Of a stretch of 64,000 nt of DNA, positions 17,439 through 23,951 are shown piece by piece (within the stretch, counting starts at the first letter, position 1; every line of letters begins with the position of its first letter). Both the position numbers and the translations under genes were made by a program. The notes under the pieces are model-generated. The model saw only the letters and a program-made list of their open reading frames with translations, searched no databases and had not been told where the DNA came from. Source of the stretch: Collinsella sp. (GTDB lineage Bacteria > Actinomycetota > Coriobacteriia > Coriobacteriales > Coriobacteriaceae); the NCBI GenBank assembly GCA_019414445.1, contig DXMA01000011.1, positions 1 through 64,000 of the forward strand, read 5' to 3'.

Positions 17439-17986
17439 CTCTCGGGCCCCTCGATATGTCGCGGGCCGCGGTCCCGGCCGGGGCCCTGGCTGTGGGCCCT
17501 AGACGCCTCGCGCGCCCGCTCGGCGCGCTCCGCCAGCCGCTCGGGCGCCTGGCGCCTCTCGGCGATCTCGGAGAGCCGCTCCCTTGCGCGGTCGGCGGCC
17601 TTGCCCGTCTCTTGCTCCAGCTGGCGGAAGGCCTCGTCGACCTCGGGGGCGTCCTCCACCTTGAAGAGCAGCCAGTCGCGGCCCTCGCCTGGGATGATGT
17701 GGTGCTCGACCGACGCGGCGCGCAGCTTGTCGGAGACGACCTCCTTGATCGTCGCGTACTCGGGAAGCCCCGAGAGCTCCTCGAGGCTGAGCTTCGCGTA
17801 GGTCGACACGCCGTCGGCCGCGATGGCCTCGGCGCGCCCGCCGGCGATGGTCCCGCGGATTCCCGCGAGGCGCTCGGAGAGCTCCCTCGCGCTGCGCGCC
17901 ATTGCCTCGGCGCCGGCCTCCTGGCCGATCCTCAGCATCCAGTCGAGCAGCTTGCCGCCCGCCTCGTCCCCGTAGTCGCTCGCCAT
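17435..17986 (-). CDS. PcfB/DUF3801-like protein with C-terminal ASRA motif
   Basis: A 183-residue soluble protein. The central part (STYAKLSLEELSGL, VEHHIIPGEGRDWLLFKVEDA) resembles the DUF3801/PcfB family, which binds the relaxosome and is encoded directly before the coupling protein, as here. The last ~35 residues contain LAERAERAREASRAHSQG, a tail shared with two other proteins of the element. Strong GGAAGGGAGG site. A tail recognised by the coupling protein is a reasonable guess, not shown. Confidence 0.72.
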   Translation of the reverse strand: MASDYGDEAGGKLLDWMLRIGQEAGAEAMARSARELSERLAGIRGTIAGGRAEAIAADGVSTYAKLSLEELSGLPEYATIKEVVSDKLRAASVEHHIIPGEGRDWLLFKVEDAPEVDEAFRQLEQETGKAADRARERLSEIAERRQAPERLAERAERAREASRAHSQGPGRDRGPRHIEGPER

Positions 17987-18043
17987 CCCGCGCCTCCCTT
18001 CCAGTCGGGATGAAAAAGGGGCGTCTTCGCGCCCCGGTCGTCC

Positions 18044-18577
18044 CTATTCGGCCCCGACGGCCCTCTCGCGCGCCATTGGGGCGCGGGCTTCCTGCCCGGC
18101 GTGCGCGCGGCTCGCCTCGCGGGCGGACGCGGCGCGCTGCGCCAGCGGCTCGGGAGCCTTCTCGTGCAGATGGGCCCACTCGCCGCTGCGGCACTGCTCC
18201 GGCGTCGCCTCGCACATGTCGCGCATGGCGCGCTCGAACCGCTCGGGCTCCTGGGCGATGGCGCCGAAGCTCCAGCTCTCGAAGCTGGTCCACGCGTCGC
18301 CGTCGCGTTTGAGCGTCCACCACTCGTCGCCGCCGTTCACCTGCTGGATGAACGCGAGGTCGCGGTAGCAGAACCCCTGGCGTATGGCCCAGTTGCCCGA
18401 ACCGAGCGCCTCGCGGAGCCTGTCGACGCTCTCCGTGCGGGAGAACTCGTAGGCGTACTCCTCGAGGAACGGGTCGTCCTGCCAGTCGAAGCCGCCGACC
18501 TTGAGCCAGCCGTTCTCCTGGCACTTCTCCACGAGCTCTTCGTGCTCGCGGCCGGTTATCCTCTCGAAGCCGTCCAT
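18044..18577 (-). CDS. Unknown element protein with C-terminal ASRA motif
   Basis: A 177-residue protein; the ATG at 18577 follows GGCGGAGGGCCC. The domain to about residue 130 (ELVEKCQENGWLKVGGFDW, then IRQGFCYRDLAFIQQVNGGDEWWTLKRDG) is polar with many aromatics and suggests a small alpha/beta fold without recognised active site. The tail LAQRAASAREASRAHAGQEA matches those at 8532-8990 and 17435-17986. It opens the transfer operon, 200 bp downstream of the replication genes. Confidence 0.65.
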   Translation of the reverse strand: MDGFERITGREHEELVEKCQENGWLKVGGFDWQDDPFLEEYAYEFSRTESVDRLREALGSGNWAIRQGFCYRDLAFIQQVNGGDEWWTLKRDGDAWTSFESWSFGAIAQEPERFERAMRDMCEATPEQCRSGEWAHLHEKAPEPLAQRAASAREASRAHAGQEARAPMARERAVGAE

Positions 18578-18721
18578 GGGCCCTCCGCCTTTCGTTTGTT
18601 GCTTGGCGGGCGGCGTCCTCGCGATGGGGGCACGGTGCGAGTCGGAGCAGGCGTGCGTGCTGGCGCGTTGGCGCCGCCCAAGACGTGTATAGCGATTTCG
18701 ATTGCGGCAGAGGGCGGGGCC

Positions 18722-18746
18722 GCCCGCGATGGGTCGAGCTGGGTCG
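18722..18746 (-). promoter_or_regulatory. Tandem CTCGACCCA repeat upstream of the transfer operon
   Basis: Read on the minus strand: GCTCGACCCAGCTCGACCCA, two direct copies of GCTCGACCCA. A near-identical pair lies at 20767-20790 upstream of the HTH/replication operon. The sequence GCTATACACG about 40 bases further along the minus strand could be a -10 region. A shared operator for an element-encoded HTH protein is likely. Confidence 0.5.
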
Positions 18747-18778
18747 AGCCGTCCGCGCCTCCACGGGAAGCGCACAAG

Positions 18779-19567
18779 CTAGCCGAGCCGGCGCCTGTCC
18801 CTTCCGCCCAGGTAGACGGGCCTGCAGGTCTGGGAGATCCTGCTCGCGATCGCCTCTGCCGTTACGCGCTCGCCGCGCCTTGCGAGCCTGTCCGCCAGCG
18901 CGCCCGGCGCGTAGTTCGACGTGACGATGGTCGGGCGCATGTCCTCGTAGCGCGCGTCGAGCACGCTGAACACGGTGCCGACGGACCACTCGGTCGCGTC
19001 CTCCTTGCCGAGGTCGTCGAGCACGAGGACGTCGCACTTGGCGTACCGCGCGACGGCGGCCTCGGTGCCGCCCTCGTCGAACGTGGCCTTCACGCGCTCG
19101 AGCATGCCCTTGGCCGTTGTGAAGGCGACGTCGTAGCCGGCCTCGGCGAACAGCCTGGCCATGGCGGAGGCGGCGTGCGTCTTGCCGGCGCCGACGCCCC
19201 CGTGTATGTAGAGCCCGGCGCCCCCGTTGCCCGCGAACGAGGCGATGTACTCGGCGAACTCGGGGCGGTCGGCCTCGGCGGCCCAATAGCGCCTGGGGAC
19301 GCCCGCACGCGAGAGCGCCTTCTCCCGGCGGGCGGCCTCCTCCTTGGCGGCGAGGGCCGCGCGCCTTCGCGCCTCGGCCTCCCGCTCGCTGGCTGCGCCC
19401 TCGCACAGGCAGGGGGCGGCGGAGACCCAGGCGACCCTGCCCGCCAGCGCCGCGCCGAGCGGATCGAGGGCGGCGCCGCAGTGCGGGCACGCCCTCGGCT
19501 CCGGCTCGTCGAAGGAGAGCCCGGCCGCCCGGGCCTGCTCCAGGGTGATGAGTCCCGCTCGGTCCAT
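18779..19567 (-). CDS. DnaC/IstB-like helicase loader with N-terminal zinc finger
   Basis: A 262-residue AAA+ ATPase. Cysteines CPHC (28-31) and CLC (about 53) form a zinc-binding N terminus as in DnaC-family loaders. Walker A IHGGVGAGKTHAA is near residue 123, Walker B DVLVLDDLGKED follows, then sensor-I VTSNYAP and the arginine motif ASRISQT. It would load the host helicase at the element's origin. It lies directly after the winged-helix initiator, the O-P gene order of lambdoid phages. Confidence 0.88.
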   Translation of the reverse strand: MDRAGLITLEQARAAGLSFDEPEPRACPHCGAALDPLGAALAGRVAWVSAAPCLCEGAASEREAEARRRAALAAKEEAARREKALSRAGVPRRYWAAEADRPEFAEYIASFAGNGGAGLYIHGGVGAGKTHAASAMARLFAEAGYDVAFTTAKGMLERVKATFDEGGTEAAVARYAKCDVLVLDDLGKEDATEWSVGTVFSVLDARYEDMRPTIVTSNYAPGALADRLARRGERVTAEAIASRISQTCRPVYLGGRDRRRLG

Positions 19568-19581
19568 CGGGCGCCCCTTCC

Positions 19582-20097
19582 TTATCTTCTGAAGTCCTCG
19601 TTATCCCTTTTGCTTATTGGGTGGCATATCGTCAGGGGTTTCCCTGTCATCTCGTCAGGGGTTCGGGCTGCAAACCCTGACGGTTCGTCACCCTTGTTCT
19701 CGGCGAACCCTGTCATTTCGTCACCCTTTCGCGTCTGGAACCCTGACGAATCGTCAGGGGTTGCCAGCGCTCCGGGTGGCAGCCTCTCGCGCACGATGCG
19801 ATAGCGTTTCGTGGCATGCCCGCGCGCCGGGACGTGCACACCGCATTCCTCGATGAGGCCCCGGTCGAGCAGGCCGCGGATGGCGCGGTGGGCGCTGCGC
19901 TCCTGCACGTTGAGGAAGCGGGCCAGGTTGCCCTTGCTCTCGAAGTAGTCGCACCCGCCGTCGCAGAAGCCGAAGATGCGCGCGTAGACGAGCAGGGGAA
20001 GGCCGGAGAGGCCCAGGTCCGCCATCATGAAATGCCGTACCGCCGTGAACTCGCGCGGGGAGGGGCCGTCGCGCCCCCTCGGGCCTGCGGCCGCCAT
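19582..20097 (-). CDS. Winged-helix replication initiator carrying iterons in its 3' half
   Basis: A 171-residue protein. Residues about 15-110 form a winged-helix DNA-binding domain (FTAVRHFMMADLGLSGLPLLVYARIF, then ERSAHRAIRGLLDRGLIEE), comparable to phage/ICE replisome organisers and RepA_N-like initiators. The last 50 residues are a low-complexity repeat, four units of (G/P)DE.(S/T)GF spaced 11 residues, which translate a 33-bp DNA repeat. The ATG at 20097 is five bases after the upstream stop; its ribosome-binding site is weak (AAGGGA), suggesting coupling. DnaC-like loader follows. Confidence 0.72.
   Translation of the reverse strand: MAAAGPRGRDGPSPREFTAVRHFMMADLGLSGLPLLVYARIFGFCDGGCDYFESKGNLARFLNVQERSAHRAIRGLLDRGLIEECGVHVPARGHATKRYRIVRERLPPGALATPDDSSGFQTRKGDEMTGFAENKGDEPSGFAARTPDEMTGKPLTICHPISKRDNEDFRR
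19645..19756. other. Four 33-bp-spaced iterons: candidate replication origin
   Basis: Dyad sites TGACGA..CGTCA-like occur at 19744-19756, 19711-19723, 19678-19690 and 19645-19657, each exactly 33 bp apart, about three helical turns. Flanks are also conserved (CCCTG or GGGTG). A further half-site CGTCAGGGGTT is at 19630. Iterons inside the initiator gene, next to a helicase loader, are the arrangement of the lambda origin in gene O. Confidence 0.6.
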
Positions 20098-20102
20098 CGG
20101 CG

Positions 20103-20351
20103 CTAGTCCCTTCTGGGCGAGCCGACGGCGCTGTTGCGCTCGACCCATGCGACGAGCTCGTCGTGCAGCACGATGCCGTCGCGCGTCTTGCCGCCGATGT
20201 AGCGGATCGGGAACGGGTCGTCGGGGTCCTTGGCGAGCCGGTACATGGCGTCGCGGCTGATGTGCAGCATCGCGCACGCCTCGTCGGCGCCGAATATCGC
20301 GTTGGTCGATGCGATGAGCCTCACCTGGCTCCTGCTAGTGCTCTTGGTCAT
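20103..20351 (-). CDS. Small HTH protein (AlpA/excisionase-like)
   Basis: An 82-residue protein with a MerR/AlpA-like helix-turn-helix (FGADEACAMLHISRDAMYRLAKDP then DGIVLHDELVAWVERN). The FPIRYIGGKTRDGIVL segment is the typical wing of excisionase-like regulators. A GAGG motif precedes the ATG. It could act as excision factor or as regulator of the replication operon; no integrase is present to decide. Confidence 0.75.
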   Translation of the reverse strand: MTKSTSRSQVRLIASTNAIFGADEACAMLHISRDAMYRLAKDPDDPFPIRYIGGKTRDGIVLHDELVAWVERNSAVGSPRRD

Positions 20352-20429
20352 GGTCGTCCTCGAGCTCCTTTCGTCTCGAGGCTCCCTCGCGTGCCCGGCC
20401 GCGGGCGGCTCCCGGGGCGGTCGCCGCCG

Positions 20430-20648
20430 TCATTTCCTGCCGCTCCTCGACTCGATGTAGGCGTCCACGGACGCCCTCGAAACCAGGAGCTTCCTTCCGA
20501 GCCTGTACGAGTCGATCTCTCCCGACCAGATGAGGTCGTACGCCTTGTTTCGGCTCGCCCTCATGTACTCCTGCATCTCGATCACCGTCATCCATTCGCC
20601 GCGATCTTGGTTGCCCTCGGGCGCGGCGCATTCGGCTGTGCGTGCCAT
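20430..20648 (-). CDS. Small HTH DNA-binding protein (excisionase family)
   Basis: A 72-residue protein of the helix-turn-helix_17/excisionase type: MTVIEMQEYMRASRNKAYDLIWSG, IDSYRLGRKLLVSRASVDAYI. GGAGGAACC precedes the ATG at 20648, so the longer frame to 20693 is unlikely. It is the first gene of the minus-strand operon. Probable directionality factor or repressor. Confidence 0.8.
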   Translation of the reverse strand: MARTAECAAPEGNQDRGEWMTVIEMQEYMRASRNKAYDLIWSGEIDSYRLGRKLLVSRASVDAYIESRSGRK

Positions 20649-20766
20649 GGTTCCTCCAATCTTCCCGTGCGGCACCGCGCGAGGACACCGCACGACACCG
20701 TGTGCCTTTTCGTCTGCGCGACGATTGAACCGCCTGATGGCGCTTGGCGCGCACGGCGGGAGCGGA

Positions 20767-20790
20767 GATGGGTCGAGGTGGGTCGAGCTG
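20767..20790 (-). promoter_or_regulatory. Tandem CTCGACCCA repeat upstream of the HTH/replication operon
   Basis: On the minus strand GCTCGACCCA is followed by CCTCGACCCA and TCTCCGC, nearly the same as the element at 18722-18746. It lies about 120 bp upstream of the first gene of the operon. Between it and the gene, GGTGTC/GGTGCC repeats (20680-20700) may be another operator. Confidence 0.5.
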
Positions 20791-20858
20791 GTCGGGCCTT
20801 CACGAAACGGCCATGAGCCGCGTGCCTTAGCTCGCGGCTAAGTCCCTGAAAAGTAAAA

Positions 20859-20876
20859 GGCGCCCATGCGGGCGCC
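20859..20876 (-). terminator. Terminator at the right edge of the conjugative element
   Basis: Stem GGCGCCC / GGGCGCC with a four-base loop, followed on the minus strand by TTTTACTTTTC. It insulates the element's right-hand operon from transcription entering from outside. Confidence 0.75.
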
Positions 20877-21228
20877 TGCCTAGTAGCTGGAATTGTTCGG
20901 TTGTGGTCGGAATGCTCGTATTCCGCGGTGCTGTCGTCCGGGGTCCGGCATCTGTCGTTCGCCTCTTCTGTCGTGTTTGATGTTGCGTGTTATGCGAGCG
21001 ACCTTTCGCGGGCCTGCCGGCCCGTTGCCCCAGGTGCACCCGGATAAATGGTACCCATCCGTTGGAACATGGACATCGCGGGAGGGCTGTTTGGGCAAGC
21101 TAGGATGGATGAGCGGCGGGGTTCTAAATGCAATAATTCGAGCTAAAGGGCCTTGTACTCTCTTTTGTAAAACGCGAGGGTGCAATAAACTCGACGATCC
21201 CCCTGAACCTTTTCTGAACGAATCAGCT

Positions 21229-21293
21229 CTTAGGCGGTATGACGCGACACGCATCGGTAGTGCTCGTACTGGGTTAGTCATCGAGTGGGTATA
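21229..21293. repeat. Boundary repeat copy R1
   Basis: About 65 bp starting CTTAGGCGGTA and ending in the motif TCGAGTGGGTATAG (21281-21294). It is closely similar to 30746-30811. The GAGTGGGAWTAG end motif recurs at 23727, 24184 and 27887, at other cassette borders. Confidence 0.7.
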
Positions 21294-21305
21294 GAACATA
21301 CGTTC
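21294..21305. promoter_or_regulatory. LexA-box-like palindrome
   Basis: GAACATACGTTC fits the core of the Gram-positive/actinobacterial SOS consensus (GAAC-RNRY-GTTC) at every position. TATAAC follows four bases later as a possible -10. No ORF is positioned to be the target; a short hairpin RNA starts downstream. Confidence 0.5.
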
Positions 21306-21329
21306 TGTATAACGTTATAGCACCAGGTG

Positions 21330-21361
21330 GCAGGCGTAGTTTCAATCGAAGCTACGCCTGC
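21330..21361 (+). ncRNA. Hairpin with conserved TTTCAATCGAA loop, copy 1
   Basis: A 10-bp perfect stem (GCAGGCGTAG / CTACGCCTGC) encloses the 12-base loop TTTCAATCGAAG. The loop recurs unchanged for 11 bases at 27946-27957, where the stem sequence is different but still paired. No U-run follows on either strand, so it is not a standard terminator. RNA assignment is inference. Confidence 0.4.
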
Positions 21362-21386
21362 TGCTATATATGGGTTGATGGTGGTA

Positions 21387-21806
21387 TCAATGACCGCGAT
21401 GCTTCTGTTTGCGCTTCAGTTTTCGCTGCTCGAAGCGCGCCTCCGCCTCATCCGCGCGACGCTGGCTTCTTGCTTGAGCCGATTCCCGCTTCATCGTCTC
21501 CCGCTGATTCGCGAGCGCCTGCTGCGCCTTGGTGCTCATCGCCGGCTGCTTGAGGGCTTTCGCCGCCTCGCGGGCGCGGCGCTTGGGGTTTTTTGCAGGC
21601 TCGCTCGCCTCGGCGGGATTGCCGCCGAAGAACGCGAGCTTCGCCCATTTGCTTGTAACGAATCGCAGGATCTCCTCATCGGACGGTTCTGCGCCGAAGA
21701 CGATGCGGGCGACGCCGTACCTGCCGTCCTCGACATGCTCCGCCAGCCCGACCCAGAATTGGCCGTCGTGATATACGGTCAGGGTGGACGACACGCTGAT
21801 CTGCAT
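21387..21806 (-). CDS. yjdF: YjdF-family protein (DUF2992)
   Basis: A 139-residue protein starting MQISVSSTLTVYHDGQFWVGLAEHVEDG, the hallmark of the YjdF/DUF2992 family, with a highly basic C-terminal helix (RRAREAAKALKQP..., KLKRKQKHRGH). The ATG at 21806 follows AAAGGAGGAACC; the longer frame runs through the leader. Function is not established in the family; in Firmicutes it is controlled by a riboswitch sensing azaaromatic compounds. The leader here is structured (next entry). Confidence 0.85.
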   Translation of the reverse strand: MQISVSSTLTVYHDGQFWVGLAEHVEDGRYGVARIVFGAEPSDEEILRFVTSKWAKLAFFGGNPAEASEPAKNPKRRAREAAKALKQPAMSTKAQQALANQRETMKRESAQARSQRRADEAEARFEQRKLKRKQKHRGH

Positions 21807-21837
21807 GGCTGGTTCCTCCTTTATGTAGATGACCATG

Positions 21838-21939
21838 CAGAGAAGGGACAACCAAGGAGGCAGGTTACTGATGCGGACTCCCGCACGCCCACGACTACCC
21901 GACGGGGACTGTGTTTTCATCTCTGGTGCCCGCATTGTA
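21838..21939 (-). promoter_or_regulatory. Promoter and candidate yjdF riboswitch
   Basis: On the minus strand a -10 TACAAT (21939-21934) is followed by a ~120-base leader. CAGAGA (21925-21920) can pair with TCTCTG (21843-21838) to close a domain, which contains a small CCC/GGG hairpin and TGCGG-GAGT-CCGCA. Position directly upstream of yjdF and this multi-helix layout fit the yjdF RNA motif. Not aligned to the Rfam model. Confidence 0.65.
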
Positions 21940-21979
21940 GCACGCGCGGATTCACGATGTTGATTGCCGGCGCCTAGAC

Positions 21980-22075
21980 GGAGATGAAGGCGGTTCGATC
22001 TAGGTCAAGCCGGTCGCTCGTTCATGAAGCGGCCGATTCCCTGAAAATAAAAGGCGCCCACGAGGACACCTACAG
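21980..22075. repeat. Decayed copy of the element's right-edge sequence
   Basis: The segment (GATGAAGGCGGTTCG... CTGAAAATAAAAGGCGCCCA) resembles 20768-20870 in order: the tandem GTCGA repeat, a CATGA(A)GCGGCC block and CCTGAAAA(G)TAAAAGGCGCCCA. It may be an old element end or scar. The 21945-22110 gap holds nothing else I can name. Confidence 0.55.
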
Positions 22076-22111
22076 GCTATCTTCGAACTACTTGGTTGGG
22101 GCAGACGGAGG

Positions 22112-22162
22112 AAAAAAAGGCAGAATCGCTCTCACGATCCCGCCCCGCAAACCCGAGGGTTT
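22112..22162 (-). terminator. Distal terminator of the Abi gene
   Basis: Minus strand: AAACCC/GGGTTT hairpin, then a GGCGG-ATCG ... CGAT-GCC stem followed by TTTTTTT. Same two-hairpin plan as the element at 22243-22298. Confidence 0.7.
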
Positions 22163-22242
22163 CTAACTGGCTCCATTATTCCGGGCTTCTCAGTTCTGTC
22201 ATTGACCCAGGTATCATCCGTCTCCTATAGCGAGTGAATATA

Positions 22243-22298
22243 AAAATAGGGCAGAGTCGCTTGCGCAAGTCCGCCCCTAAAACCGTGAAGGTTTTGCT
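22243..22298 (-). terminator. Proximal terminator of the Abi gene (twin of the distal one)
   Basis: Minus strand: AAAACC/GGTTTT hairpin just after the stop, then GGGCGGACTTGCGCAAG...GCCC followed by TATTTTTAT. On the plus strand TTGACC (22202) and TATAGC (22226) at 18-bp spacing form a possible promoter reading through the same structure toward the Abi gene, so an RNA from this side is possible. Confidence 0.7.
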
Positions 22299-22307
22299 AT
22301 CTGCAGG

Positions 22308-23270
22308 CTATTCTACCAACCCGAGCGATTCTGTCAACCTGCGAAGGAACTCGAGCGCGGAGCGAGCTGCGGCGTCGGGCCCCTTGTCGGGCAGCGCCTC
22401 GGTTTCGCCGTCGGCCCTGGCGAACATCTCGGCGAGCTCGGATGCGGCGCGCGAGCGCGAGGAGCCCTCGGGTACCAAGCCGGAGTGCGCCACGAGCACG
22501 GTCGCGACCTCCTGCATGGCCGTATTCCCCATCCACTTCCTCCTGGTCGCCTTGGGAATCCCCACGGCGGCGACCCTTCGGGAGACGCCGCTGGACGCCG
22601 AGCCCCGGGCGGCGCCCCTCTCGGCGAAGCAGTTGATCAGGCACGAGCCGTGCGCGGCGCAGTTGCGGACGGACTTCACGCGCTTGAGGTCGTAGTGGGA
22701 GGCCTCGAGGCGCCTGTCGCCCCATCGCCTGGCGCAGAAGCGCACGAAGTCGATGAGGGTGCCGAACGAGGTGAGCTCAAGGAAGGCCCAGGCAGGCATG
22801 TCGCCGGAGTACTTCGCGTAGAGGCTCGAGCTGTAGGGGCTGCGGCCGCTCATCTTGAGCTCGCGCAGGCGGTACTCCCTGTTTGCAGTGGTAAGCGACG
22901 CCATGTAGTCGGCCACGATGGCGTAGCCGTCCTCTCCACGGTCCTCCATCTCGCGAAGCAGTGTCACCTTCTGGAAATGCTCGATGTCGAGCGTCATGCC
23001 GAGCAGGGCGTGGCGCAGCTCCTGGTCGAGCGCCGCGAGCAGGCGCAGCTGGCCGAAGTCGAGGTCTACGTAGCGGCCGTCGCGCGGGCCTCCCTCGTAT
23101 TTCGAGAAGAGTTTGCGGTAGGATGCGAGCTTGAAGAAGTTGCACTTGTCGCGCAGGTAGTCCGCGGCCTCTTCCTCGGAACACAGTTCGAAGGCTACGC
23201 CCTTCTGCTTGAGGTGCTCTATCTGCTGCTCGATCGTGAGGATCGGCTTCCTATCGTGGGGTTCGGCCAT
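22308..23270 (-). CDS. Abi_2 (AbiD/AbiF-type) HEPN abortive-infection protein
   Basis: A 320-residue protein of the Abi_2 family. Residues 10-60 (LTIEQQIEHLKQKGV, ADYLRDKCNFFKLASYRKLF) are the typical AbiD/AbiF start. The HEPN RNase motif R-x4-H is seen as Arg202-NCAA-His207. These toxins are thought to cleave RNA during phage infection; AbiF-type members are reported to have an associated non-coding RNA and to be related to Cas13 ancestors. AGGAG precedes the ATG and a TAGAAT -10 lies upstream. It is isolated, so any partner would be an RNA or the adjacent structured terminators. Confidence 0.85.
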   Translation of the reverse strand: MAEPHDRKPILTIEQQIEHLKQKGVAFELCSEEEAADYLRDKCNFFKLASYRKLFSKYEGGPRDGRYVDLDFGQLRLLAALDQELRHALLGMTLDIEHFQKVTLLREMEDRGEDGYAIVADYMASLTTANREYRLRELKMSGRSPYSSSLYAKYSGDMPAWAFLELTSFGTLIDFVRFCARRWGDRRLEASHYDLKRVKSVRNCAAHGSCLINCFAERGAARGSASSGVSRRVAAVGIPKATRRKWMGNTAMQEVATVLVAHSGLVPEGSSRSRAASELAEMFARADGETEALPDKGPDAAARSALEFLRRLTESLGLVE

Positions 23271-23951
23271 GCTCGGTCTCCTGTCATTGATTTGAGAATC
23301 CTATTCTACCAGCATGTTTGCCCTGAATCCTGAAGGCCCGTTCGCCAACTCATAAGCAAGCCACCTGAGACTACTCACTTTGTTCACGAATGGCGAAGAC
23401 CTGCGACCTGGGGTTTTGCAAATGGCGCGCAAGCCACCCGCGTTAATTCACTTGCGATTGCAGCTGGCGGCTTGCGGGCAAAAGGGCGGTTGAGTTTCAA
23501 AACGGGCGTTTTCGGCGCCATCGAGCCTCCAAAGGCGACCCGCCGCGCACTTTGGGACAAAAACAAAAACTCAAAGCCCTGAGTTTGAAAAAAGTTTTTG
23601 AGGTTGTCCCAGCTTTTGTCCCCGAAGCCGACGAAACACGACACGGTGTTACTTGGCGGCACTCGGCTCGAGACGGAACCGAAAACTGGGTGCAACTGGA
23701 ATGACGGGACGGCAGAACCGAAGCCATCGAGTGGGAGTAGTTAAAATATGTGCAATTTACGTGCATGAAAACCTAGATAGCACCCATGGCGCACTGCATC
23801 ATGGGTGCTATCTTTGTATATGGGAGCGGGTCACGGCATATTCCAGTCGCCACGTGACGGATATCCGCCACACCATGACGGATTCCAGGAACATACCGCC
23901 TGCCGCGCGTGCAATCGCCGTATTGCGCACACACGAGGCAAGGAGGTCCGC
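23271..23951. other. 680-bp intergenic mosaic between Abi and antitoxin genes
   Basis: No supported CDS. It holds a segment (23398-23420, ACCTGGGGTTTTGC) related to 30659-30680, the boundary motif TCGAGTGGGAGTAG (23727-23740), and a 14-bp perfect hairpin at 23775-23813 (AGATAGCACCCATG stem) followed by TTTGTATATGGG. The hairpin could be a terminator in either direction. The ribosome-binding site of the next gene (AAGGAGGTCCGC) ends the segment. Confidence 0.5.
23775..23816. terminator. 14-bp perfect hairpin (possible bidirectional terminator)
   Basis: Arms AGATAGCACCCATG and CATGGGTGCTATCT with an 11-base loop; TTTG follows on plus, GGTTTTC on minus. Confidence 0.45.

Larger units (their letters stand above)
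20877..21386. other. Intergenic boundary segment without a convincing gene
   Basis: About 510 bases with no supported CDS. A 23-codon minus-strand ORF (20880-20951, AGAGG site, ending directly before the terminator) could be a leader peptide but is not supported further. The segment from 21229 on is a dispersed repeat shared with 30746-30811, followed by a LexA-box-like palindrome and a hairpin (separate entries). The 139-codon frame here crosses these repeats and is not taken as coding. Confidence 0.5.

Noticed and set aside
20880..21299. 139-codon minus-strand frame at the element edge, first considered as an integrase remnant
   Set aside because: No recombinase motif, and the frame crosses the dispersed boundary repeat shared with 30746-30811.
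21340..21350. TTTCAATC loop as a CRISPR repeat end
   Set aside because: No repeat-spacer array and no cas genes; only two copies, each within its own hairpin.
21327..21480. Hydrophobic plus-strand frame after hairpin 1, reminiscent of a type I toxin
   Set aside because: It is antisense to the 3' end of yjdF, lacks a ribosome-binding site and continues as a shadow frame.
23384..23766. Open frames in the 680-bp gap upstream of the antitoxin gene
   Set aside because: They span repeats and A-rich stretches, have no ribosome-binding sites and no protein-like pattern.
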